Origin: an uncultured Pelagibacteraceae bacterium
GTDB taxonomy: Bacteria; Pseudomonadota; Alphaproteobacteria; Pelagibacterales; Pelagibacteraceae
Assembly (NCBI GenBank): GCA_902528575.1
Contig: CABZSV010000006.1
Location: forward strand, 1-40,545
DNA: 40,545 bases
Direction: 5' to 3'
Position numbers and translations under genes: made by a program. The first letter of the stretch is position 1. Every line of letters starts with the position of its first letter. The notes beneath the pieces are model-generated. The model was given only the letters and a program-made list of their open reading frames with translations, was not told the DNA's origin and searched no databases. Shown here one piece after another: positions 33,600-40,545 of the stretch.

Positions 33600-34235
33600 T
33601 TAATACTGAATAGGTTCGGGATCTATACTTCTCCATAAATACCATGTCGCTACAGAACAGTAAGGGGAAAACTTTTTGTTTAAATATTTCACGTAACTTT
33701 CTGGAGGTAGATATTTTTTATTAAAATTTTTTGAAATAGCTCTTAACAAACCAATATCCTGAATTGGCCAAATATTAGGACGATTATAAGTAAATAATAA
33801 AATCATTTCTGCTGACCATCGTCCAATTTGTCTTAATTGAGAAAGATAAATTATGGCATCTTCATCAGACATTTTGGAAATAAGTCTTGGATTAAACTCT
33901 TTACTTAATATTTTTTGAGCTAAACTTTTTATTCCTTTCACTTTCTGTCTACTTAGACCACAACTTTTGAGCTGGATAGTAGATAACTTGCTTACTGTTT
34001 TTGCGTTAATTTTATTTTTGCATTTTTTCTTAAATTTTAAAAAAACTGAATTAGCAGCAGCAACGCTAATTTGTTGTCCAATTATACTTTTACAGAGAGA
34101 GAAAAAGACATCTTTTCTTGAAGTTAGCACTGTCTCTGATGGGGATTTATATTTTTTAATCAAAAAAGACATGGTTTTATCTTTTTTAGATAAATATTTT
34201 TTTGCTTTATTCCAGTATGATGGAGTTTTACTCAT
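33600..34235 (-). CDS. DNA-3-methyladenine glycosylase II (AlkA-like, HhH-GPD)
   Basis: This 211-residue base-excision repair glycosylase removes alkylated or deaminated purines from DNA. It has the helix-hairpin-helix LRQIGRWSAEMILLF and the catalytic Asp in WPIQDIGLLRA (GPD loop), plus an IIGQQISVAAA helix near the N-terminus. It lacks the N-terminal extension of E. coli AlkA and is closer to the short MagIII/AlkA-like forms. It overlaps the upstream transporter gene by 8 nt on the same strand (ATGAGTAA), so the two are co-transcribed. A functional tie is not evident. Confidence 0.9.
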   Translation of the reverse strand: MSKTPSYWNKAKKYLSKKDKTMSFLIKKYKSPSETVLTSRKDVFFSLCKSIIGQQISVAAANSVFLKFKKKCKNKINAKTVSKLSTIQLKSCGLSRQKVKGIKSLAQKILSKEFNPRLISKMSDEDAIIYLSQLRQIGRWSAEMILLFTYNRPNIWPIQDIGLLRAISKNFNKKYLPPESYVKYLNKKFSPYCSVATWYLWRSIDPEPIQY

Positions 34236-35109
34236 GTCGTGAAACAGATATCTTTTTTTTCAAATACATCTCTCTTCTAAATATAATAATAGATGAAACT
34301 ATAACTAATAAGGCACCTAATAAAGTTTTAGAAGTTGGTATTTCATTCCAAATAAAATATCCAAAAATTATTGCAAATACTAATCCAAGATATTTTAAAG
34401 GGGAAACTAAACTTACTTCTGAATATTTATAAGATTGTGATAACCATAAATTAGCAAGACCACCTAATATACCAACCATAGATAGCAAAAATAAATCAAT
34501 TAAACTTGGCAAAATCCATCCCTGATAGATAGATAGAAAACTTAAAAGCATTATTGAGAATGAAAAGAAAAAACTAATCAACCAGGCAGGTTCAGTCGAT
34601 GATAATTTTCTTATAGCAATAGCAACGTAAGATAGACCTAAGCAAAAAATTATTGGATAAATATAATATAAATTTAAAGAGCTAAAACCTGGTTCAGTTA
34701 TGAAAATTATACCAACAAATCCAACTAGGACCGCTAACCATCTATAAATACCAACTTTTTCTTTTAATAAAAAAATTGAAAATATTGTTATAAATATTGG
34801 TGCTGCAAAAGATATACTTACAACTGTTGCCAAAGGTAAATTTCTTAATGCTACAAATATAGAAACCAAAGCAATTAATCCTGCTAAACATCTTTTAAAA
34901 TGAAGAAATGGTCTAGTTGTTTTATAAAAATCTAAATATCTATCTTTAGGAATAAGAAATAAAATAGGAATTATTCCACAAAATCCTCTGAAAAATAATA
35001 CTTGTCCAACGGGATAATCCTCAGACCATTTAACAATCACATCCATAAGTGAAAATGCACATACCGATATGAACATGTAAAAAAAGCCTAATTGATTTTT
35101 TGATAGCAT
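34228..35109 (-). CDS. DMT superfamily (EamA) transporter
   Basis: This 293-residue inner-membrane protein has ten hydrophobic helices in two EamA repeats. Typical marks are FSLMDVIVKW in helix 1, the GQVLFFRGFCG segment, the LPLATVVSISFAAPIFITIF region, and the second repeat with LAGLAN-like ILGGLANLWLSQSYK and SPLKYLGLVFAIIFGYFIW. It exports or imports an unknown small metabolite. It is divergent from msrA over 34 bp and overlaps the glycosylase gene by 8 nt. Confidence 0.92.
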   Translation of the reverse strand: MLSKNQLGFFYMFISVCAFSLMDVIVKWSEDYPVGQVLFFRGFCGIIPILFLIPKDRYLDFYKTTRPFLHFKRCLAGLIALVSIFVALRNLPLATVVSISFAAPIFITIFSIFLLKEKVGIYRWLAVLVGFVGIIFITEPGFSSLNLYYIYPIIFCLGLSYVAIAIRKLSSTEPAWLISFFFSFSIMLLSFLSIYQGWILPSLIDLFLLSMVGILGGLANLWLSQSYKYSEVSLVSPLKYLGLVFAIIFGYFIWNEIPTSKTLLGALLVIVSSIIIFRREMYLKKKISVSRHE

Positions 35110-35143
35110 ATGATTAACTTTAAATTAATTAAGTTAATTATCA

Positions 35144-35587
35144 ATGGAAATAGCAATTTTAGGATTAGGATGTTTTTGGGGACCAGAAATTAAGTTTAGT
35201 AAACTTGATGGAATTATAAAAACAGAAGTAGGTTATTGTGGAGGTCATAATGCTGAAACAAATTATAAAGAGGTATGCACAGGCACAACAAATCATGCAG
35301 AAGTAGTAAAATTAGATTTTGATCCTAAAGTAATATCTTACGAAAAAATTCTTGAATATTTTTTTGAAATTCATGATCCAACAACTTTAAATTCTCAAGG
35401 ACCAGATTTTGGAACCCAATATAGAAGTGAAATATTTTATTTAAATGATCAACAAAAAATTACTGCTGAAAAAATGATAGAAAAAGAAAACGTCAAATTA
35501 TCAGGAAAAGTAGTAACAAAAACTTCTTTAGTTAAAAATTATTGCCCAGCTGAAGAGTATCATCAAAGATATTTGGAAAAAAGATAA
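35144..35587 (+). CDS. msrA: Peptide methionine sulfoxide reductase MsrA
   Basis: MsrA reduces methionine-S-sulfoxide in damaged proteins. The 147-residue protein is a minimal form: the catalytic motif is GCFWG (Cys10), followed by VGYCGG, YKEVCTGTTNHAEVV and FGTQYRSEIFY, ending at YCPAEEYHQRYLEKR. It lacks the long C-terminal tail with resolving cysteines of the E. coli enzyme. The extra Cys in VGYCGG (family usually Ala/Ser/Met) and in YCPAEEYHQ may serve that purpose. It is the first gene of a plus operon with sseA (1-nt gap) and the RND pair. Confidence 0.95.
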   Translation: MEIAILGLGCFWGPEIKFSKLDGIIKTEVGYCGGHNAETNYKEVCTGTTNHAEVVKLDFDPKVISYEKILEYFFEIHDPTTLNSQGPDFGTQYRSEIFYLNDQQKITAEKMIEKENVKLSGKVVTKTSLVKNYCPAEEYHQRYLEKR

Positions 35588-35588
35588 A

Positions 35589-36401
35589 ATGTCTTTAGTC
35601 GATACAAGTTGGTTAGAAAATAATATTGATAAAGTAAAAATTATTGATTGCTCATGGCATATGCCTCAAACTCAAAGAAATGGTTTTGAGGAATATACAG
35701 AGGAGCATATTCCAAATGCTATTTTTTTTGATTTAGATAAAAATTCTAAATTAGATACTGATTTACCACATATGCTTACTGATACTAAATCTTGGGAAAA
35801 AATAATGAGCAACATGGGTATAGAAAATAATGATCGAATAGTAATTTATGATAATTCTGATGTTATTAGTTCTTGTAGATGTTGGTACAATTTAATTTAT
35901 TACGGACATGATCCTAAACTAGTTCATGTTCTGGATGGTGGATTAAAAAAATGGAAAAAAGAAAATAAACCTACAGATAACAAAGAAGTAACCAATCAAG
36001 CTTCAAAGTATATATGCAAAGAAAATATAGAACTAGTTAAAAATAAAAAACAAATAGATGAAAATATTAATTCAAATGAATTTAATGTTGTTGATGCAAG
36101 AAGTAGAGAAAGATTTGAAGGCAAAGTTGATGAACCAAGGAAAGGTCTTAGAAGTGGTTCAATAAAAAATTCTTTTTGCCTACCCTTTTCTGAATTAGTA
36201 AACGAAGACCATACTTTCGTTAGTAAAGATAAAATAATGGAAAAATTTAAGTCCTTTAAATTTGACCATGATAAAAATCTAGTGTTTTCATGTGGTTCTG
36301 GAGTGACTGCAAGTGTATTGGCACTAGCTTATTCTTTAATAAATGCTAAATATATGCCGACAATTTACGATGGCTCTTGGGCTGAATACGGAAAAAATTA
36401 A
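35589..36401 (+). CDS. sseA: 3-Mercaptopyruvate/thiosulfate sulfurtransferase
   Basis: This 270-residue protein has two rhodanese domains: an inactive N-terminal one (residues about 5-125, ending VHVLDGGLKKW) and a catalytic C-terminal one (about 160-270, beginning NVVDARSRERF). The active loop is CGSGVTA with Cys235. The CGSG form points to 3-mercaptopyruvate sulfurtransferase rather than thiosulfate rhodanese (CRKG). It transfers sulfur to a nucleophile such as a thiol or cyanide in the cytoplasm. It is in one operon with msrA and, 3 nt later, the RND adaptor gene. Confidence 0.92.
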   Translation: MSLVDTSWLENNIDKVKIIDCSWHMPQTQRNGFEEYTEEHIPNAIFFDLDKNSKLDTDLPHMLTDTKSWEKIMSNMGIENNDRIVIYDNSDVISSCRCWYNLIYYGHDPKLVHVLDGGLKKWKKENKPTDNKEVTNQASKYICKENIELVKNKKQIDENINSNEFNVVDARSRERFEGKVDEPRKGLRSGSIKNSFCLPFSELVNEDHTFVSKDKIMEKFKSFKFDHDKNLVFSCGSGVTASVLALAYSLINAKYMPTIYDGSWAEYGKN

Positions 36402-36404
36402 CTT

Positions 36405-37400
36405 ATGAAAACATCTACAAAAATAACAAGTATAATAATCATATTTTTCTTAATCATTGCAACAGTGATCATTGGAAGAACAATGATAGGAAATCATTTC
36501 AAGAAAAAATTTAGTAAAAGACCGCCTCCTGGAATAATAATAACCACTACTCAAGAGAGAGTTTTTGAAAATGTTGTTAGTACCTATGGGACTGCAACTC
36601 CAATTCAAACACAATCATTTAAAATTGAAAAATATGAAATAGTAAAACCTATAAAATTTAATCAAAAAGTTAAAAAGGGTGATGTAATTGCTGAGCTTAA
36701 AAATCGAAAAGTTATTGCTCAATTTGATGGTGTTATTGGAAAAAGAGAATTTTCGGAAGATATAGAAGTTTCAAAATCCTCAATATTAATTAATCTTGAA
36801 GATACTAGCTCAATATATTGTGATGTAGATATACCTGAAATTTTTGTACCATTTATTGAGGTTGGTCTGCCAGTTGATATTAAATTTTCTGGATATAAAA
36901 ATAAAATTTATAAAGGTGAAGTAGACTCTTTTGCTAGCAGGATAAGTGAGGATACAAGAGCTTTAGCAACAAGAATTAAGATGGATAACTCATCAGGTGA
37001 AATTTTACCTGGCTCATTTTTAGAAATATCAATTAAATATGATGTGAGAAATGGCTTAAGTGCTCCTGACACTAGTACAATTGTCGAGGGTGAAAATGTT
37101 TTTATTTATAAAGTAGATGAAAAAAATAAAGTAATGAAAACAAAGGTAACCATTGGTGATAGATATTTGGGATTTGTAGAAATATTAGATGGATTAAATA
37201 ATGGAGATAAAATTGTTGCAGAAGGAACAAAAAAAGTAAGACCAAATTTAACAATCAGACCTATAGAGAAAGGTGCTAAAAAAAAACAAGGAAATTCTAG
37301 CTGGGGTAAAAAAGATAAATCAAAAAAAGCTGAAGAAAAAAAAGGTAAATTTGATTGGTTGAAAAATATTTTTAAAAAATCAGATAAAGAGAAAAAATAA
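36405..37400 (+). CDS. RND efflux periplasmic adaptor, hairpin-less form
   Basis: This 331-residue membrane-fusion protein has an N-terminal signal anchor (about 8-24). The lipoyl half-motifs are KKGDVIAELKN (90-100) and VIAQFDGVIGKREF (103-116). The beta-barrel domain (VDIPEIFVPFIEVGLPVDIKF) and the membrane-proximal domain (SAPDTSTIVEG...) follow. Adaptors normally insert an alpha-helical hairpin of tens of residues between the two lipoyl halves to reach the outer-membrane channel. Here only a few residues (Arg-Lys) separate them, so the hairpin appears absent. The last 40 residues form an unusual Lys/Ser-rich tail. It pairs with the RND pump gene 4 nt downstream. No outer-membrane TolC-type gene is in the window. 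Confidence 0.9.
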   Translation: MKTSTKITSIIIIFFLIIATVIIGRTMIGNHFKKKFSKRPPPGIIITTTQERVFENVVSTYGTATPIQTQSFKIEKYEIVKPIKFNQKVKKGDVIAELKNRKVIAQFDGVIGKREFSEDIEVSKSSILINLEDTSSIYCDVDIPEIFVPFIEVGLPVDIKFSGYKNKIYKGEVDSFASRISEDTRALATRIKMDNSSGEILPGSFLEISIKYDVRNGLSAPDTSTIVEGENVFIYKVDEKNKVMKTKVTIGDRYLGFVEILDGLNNGDKIVAEGTKKVRPNLTIRPIEKGAKKKQGNSSWGKKDKSKKAEEKKGKFDWLKNIFKKSDKEKK

Positions 37401-37404
37401 TTAA

Positions 37405-40400
37405 ATGTATATAACTGAAGTTAGCATTAAACGACCTGTTGTTGCTTGGGTCATGTCTTTAATATTAATTATTTTTGGTATTTTTGTATTTTTAGAATTG
37501 CCAGTAAGAGAACTTCCTGATGGTATACAGCCTCCGGTAGTTCAAGTTCAAACCGATTATAAATCTGCTTCAGCTGAAATTGTTGATGAAGAAATAACTC
37601 AAAAATTAGAGGACGTAATTGGTGGAGCTGAGGGTATCAAAAATATTGACTCAAGTTCTCTTAATGGAAGAAGTAGAATTAATATTCAATTCAACACAGA
37701 CATTGATTTAGATGATGCTGCTAATGATATTAGAGAAAGGGTTGCAAGAGTTGTAGATAATTTACCAAGTGAGTCAAACCCTCCTCAAATTTTAAAACAA
37801 GCAGCAGGTTTTACAACTACAATGTGGGTAGCATTATCATCCCCAACATGGAATGATCTAGATCTTGGTGATTATGCTGAAAGATATCTAATAGATGCAT
37901 TTTCAAGCGTACCAAACGTTGGTCGAATTTTAGTTGGTGGATTACGAGAGCTTAGTGTTAGAGTTTGGATAGATCCAATAAAATTAGCCGCAAATGATCT
38001 TACAATTCAAGAAGTTGAAAGAGCTCTTAGAAATGAGAATATAAATCTTCCAGCTGGAACTTTAGAAGCTAATAATAAAGACTTAACTTTAAACATTGAT
38101 AAATCCTATACTAATATTGATACTATTAAACAATTACCACTTAAGAAAAATAAAGAAAAAGTTATCATTTTATCTGACGTGGCTAATATAGAATTTGGAC
38201 CTGTTTCAGAAAAAACTTTATTTAAAGCACAAAGAAAAAATGCAGTAAATTTAAAAACCGTAGGAATTGGAATTTATGCAAAAAGTGGTGCATCGACAGT
38301 AGAGCTTTCTAAACAAATAAAAATTAAAATTAAAGAACTTAATAAATCTTTACCTGATGGTTTAAAATTAGAAATAGCATTTAATAGAGCTACCTACATT
38401 GGTGCAGCAATTGAAGAAGTATATAAAAGTTTAGTAATTGCGTTCGTATTAGTTGTTTTGATTATTTATCTTTTTTTAGGTAACCTTAAAGCTGTAATAG
38501 TTCCTGCGGTTGCTTTACCAGTTAGTCTTATTGGATCATTTCTTGGATTATATATATTTGATCTATCAATTAATATTTTTGTATTACTAAGTTTTATTCT
38601 AGCAATTGGTATAATCACTGATGACTCTGTGATCATGACCGATGCAATTTATACGAGAATTGAAAACGGTGAAACACCATTAGTGGCTGCATACAAAGGT
38701 TCTAAACAAATTACATTTGCAATTATTGCAACTACTTTAATTCTTATAGCAGTATTTTTACCTTTAATTTTTATTAAAGGAATATCAGGAACTTTATTTA
38801 AAGAAACAGCAATAGCCTTATCTTTTTCAATTGTTGTATCTTCTTTTGTGGCATTAACCTTATCTCCAATGCTAGGAAGTAAATTTTTAAACAAAAAAGA
38901 AAAAATTAATTTGTTCGTAAAAAAATTCAATAATGGATTTAAATCTTTTACAGGATTTTATGTAAACTCTCTTAAATATTGGGTGAATAAACAAAAAACT
39001 ATTTCAATATTTATAATTTTTATTATAGCTGCTTCAGCTTATTTGTTTAATTTTTCCAAAAAAGAATTGATACCAACTGAAGATAGGGGTGCTTATTTAA
39101 TTATTGGGTCAACTGATGAAGGAAGTTCATTTGAATATACACAAGAAAAAGCTCAAATAATTGAAGGAAGAATATTAAGATTATTGCAGGCAGAAGACAG
39201 TCCATATGCAAGACTAATAATGAGAGTTCCTGGTTTCGGAAGATCTGCAACGTCATATAACAGTTTTATAATTATTGCATTACTTGATGAATGGAAAAAT
39301 AGAGAAAAAGGTAGTCAAACAATATTAAGAGAAGCTATTGGACAAGTAGTTTCTGTGCCTGAAACTTTTGCTTTTCCAATTTCTCCACAATCAATAAGAG
39401 TATCTAGTTACAATAAGCCCGTTCAAATGGTCATATATGGATCTAGTTACGAAGAATTAGAAGAAATTCAAAATAGTGTCTTAAGAGAATTAAGAAAAAA
39501 TAGAAATATGTCTAGAATTGAAAGCGATTATACAAAAAATAAACCTGAGGTTAAATTAATCACAAATAAAAACAGAGCAAATGATTTGGGAGTTTCTACT
39601 GAAAATATAGGTAGAACTCTAGAAACCCTTTATGGAGGAAAAAGAGTAACAACTTTTAGTAAAGAAGGAAGAGAATACCCAATCATTTTACAACAATATT
39701 TGGCAGACAGAAGAGATAAAGATGGTTTATCAAAAATTTTTGTTAGATCTGAAACAACTGGTAAACTTGTATCTGTTGCAAGTTTAGTTGAGTTTAAAGA
39801 GAAAGGTACTGCTGAAGCGCTTCCAAGATACAATCGTCAAAGAGCAGTTACAATTTCTGCTGCGCTTGCAGAGGATTACACTCTAACAGAGGCTATTAAA
39901 TACCTGGAAAATGTCATGATTAGAGTTGCTCCTCAAAATCAAATCACCTGGAAAGGAAAATCTGAAGAGTTAAAAGAAACAACAAATGAAATATACTTAA
40001 TTTTTGCTCTTGCTTTGTTAACTGCTTATTTGGTTATGGCAGCAACATTTAATTCGTTTGTTCATCCATTTATTATTATTTTAACAGTTCCATTAGCTGT
40101 ATTTGGTGGCTTAGTATTTATTTTATTTTTAAATAGTTCGGTAAATATTTTCTCTCAAATCGCTTTAATAATACTTATTGGTATATCCACAAAGAATAGT
40201 ATTTTGATTGTAGACTATACAAACCAAATAAGAACTACTGGTGTTAAAATCCAGGATGCTATAATTAAAGCTTGCCAACTTAGAATTCGACCAATCATAA
40301 TGACCTCACTTAGTACAATGATAGCAATGCTTCCATTAGTTATTGGGAATATTGGACCAGGTGCAGGTGAAGGCTCTAGATTAGCTGTGGGTTCTACAAT

Positions 40401-40527
40401 TTTAGGAGGAATGATTATTTCAACTTTCTTTACTTTATATGTAACTCCAACAATGTATTTGGCTCTTGCAAAAAATACTAAGCGAATTGATGCAGTTGAT
40501 ATTGAATTAAAAAAACAGCTGAATTAA
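37405..40527 (+). CDS. RND efflux pump permease (AcrB/HAE1 family)
   Basis: This 1040-residue proton-driven trimeric exporter is in the inner membrane with large periplasmic domains. It has the expected 12-helix, two-fold layout. The N-terminal signature is MYITEVSIKRPVVAWVMS. The proton-relay aspartates lie in TM4 as IITDDSVIMTDAI (Asp-Asp pair), and the TM10 Lys is in ISTKNSILIVDY. The conserved LPVRELPDGIQPP segment lines the porter domain. The helix after the DD pair reads TDAIYTRIENG where many HAE1 pumps have VENIER, a subgroup difference. It is complete, with 18 bases of sequence left after the stop. Substrate is unknown. The adaptor is encoded just upstream. Confidence 0.96.
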   Translation: MYITEVSIKRPVVAWVMSLILIIFGIFVFLELPVRELPDGIQPPVVQVQTDYKSASAEIVDEEITQKLEDVIGGAEGIKNIDSSSLNGRSRINIQFNTDIDLDDAANDIRERVARVVDNLPSESNPPQILKQAAGFTTTMWVALSSPTWNDLDLGDYAERYLIDAFSSVPNVGRILVGGLRELSVRVWIDPIKLAANDLTIQEVERALRNENINLPAGTLEANNKDLTLNIDKSYTNIDTIKQLPLKKNKEKVIILSDVANIEFGPVSEKTLFKAQRKNAVNLKTVGIGIYAKSGASTVELSKQIKIKIKELNKSLPDGLKLEIAFNRATYIGAAIEEVYKSLVIAFVLVVLIIYLFLGNLKAVIVPAVALPVSLIGSFLGLYIFDLSINIFVLLSFILAIGIITDDSVIMTDAIYTRIENGETPLVAAYKGSKQITFAIIATTLILIAVFLPLIFIKGISGTLFKETAIALSFSIVVSSFVALTLSPMLGSKFLNKKEKINLFVKKFNNGFKSFTGFYVNSLKYWVNKQKTISIFIIFIIAASAYLFNFSKKELIPTEDRGAYLIIGSTDEGSSFEYTQEKAQIIEGRILRLLQAEDSPYARLIMRVPGFGRSATSYNSFIIIALLDEWKNREKGSQTILREAIGQVVSVPETFAFPISPQSIRVSSYNKPVQMVIYGSSYEELEEIQNSVLRELRKNRNMSRIESDYTKNKPEVKLITNKNRANDLGVSTENIGRTLETLYGGKRVTTFSKEGREYPIILQQYLADRRDKDGLSKIFVRSETTGKLVSVASLVEFKEKGTAEALPRYNRQRAVTISAALAEDYTLTEAIKYLENVMIRVAPQNQITWKGKSEELKETTNEIYLIFALALLTAYLVMAATFNSFVHPFIIILTVPLAVFGGLVFILFLNSSVNIFSQIALIILIGISTKNSILIVDYTNQIRTTGVKIQDAIIKACQLRIRPIIMTSLSTMIAMLPLVIGNIGPGAGEGSRLAVGSTILGGMIISTFFTLYVTPTMYLALAKNTKRIDAVDIELKKQLN

Positions 40528-40545
40528 AAAATAATATATTTTGAC

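Noticed and set aside
33967-34432. Two plus-strand frames across the glycosylase/transporter junction
   Set aside because: Both are opposite well-supported genes (catalytic Asp and HhH motif, EamA helices) and show no family features of their own.
1-40545. Mobile elements, CRISPR arrays, phage genes, toxin-antitoxin or other defence systems
   Set aside because: No transposase, integrase, spaced direct repeat, restriction or nuclease gene was seen on either strand.

Overview
The window looks like a piece of a streamlined marine alphaproteobacterium, most probably of the SAR11 clade (Pelagibacterales). The DNA is very AT-rich (about 30% GC by eye, not computed). Gaps between genes are usually 0-130 bp, many neighbours overlap by 1-8 nt, proteins are rich in Lys/Ile/Asn, and alphaproteobacterial families are present. 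This placement is an inference from composition and gene content, not from a phylogeny. I see no tRNA, rRNA, CRISPR array, insertion sequence, phage gene, or recognisable DNA-binding transcription regulator. No stretch over 300 bp lacks a gene.

Layout. 1-3509: the 3' part of groEL, its terminator, a possible 38-residue basic ORF, and typA. 3506-9316: a YczE-like membrane protein, a secreted DUF6134-like protein, a minus-strand tldD-pmbA-flavoprotein operon, a DCC-type thiol protein and a small membrane protein. 9347-14146: a minus-strand group (DapA-like aldolase, Cfa-type methyltransferase, an extremely lysine-rich coiled-coil protein), a GT9 glycosyltransferase and a membrane-anchored J-protein. 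14162-16823: oligopeptidase B, then hsp20 behind a near-consensus heat-shock (sigma-32) promoter. 16834-18600: an NCS2 purine permease and a small lipoprotein.

18727-33256 is the centrepiece, a compact purine acquisition and catabolism locus. A plus-strand operon encodes a nucleoside deaminase and a BMP-type ABC importer (ATPase, two permeases, binding protein). It converges at a shared bidirectional terminator on a minus-strand operon: uraH-xdhA-xdhB-guaD-puuD-phosphoribosyltransferase. That operon diverges across only 47 bp from a plus-strand operon: uraD-allantoicase-allA-puuE. Together they can take guanine or xanthine through urate, 5-hydroxyisourate, OHCU, allantoin, allantoate and ureidoglycolate to glyoxylate plus two urea, with the phosphoribosyltransferase as a salvage branch. 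The urate-oxidising step uses the membrane protein PuuD, which here lacks the C-terminal cytochrome c domain usual for that family. A separate small cytochrome c gene lies at the far edge of the locus.

33300-40527: a DUF1330 protein, an AlkA-like glycosylase overlapping a DMT-family transporter, then a plus-strand operon of msrA, a mercaptopyruvate-type sulfurtransferase and an RND efflux pair. The RND adaptor appears to have lost its alpha-helical hairpin.
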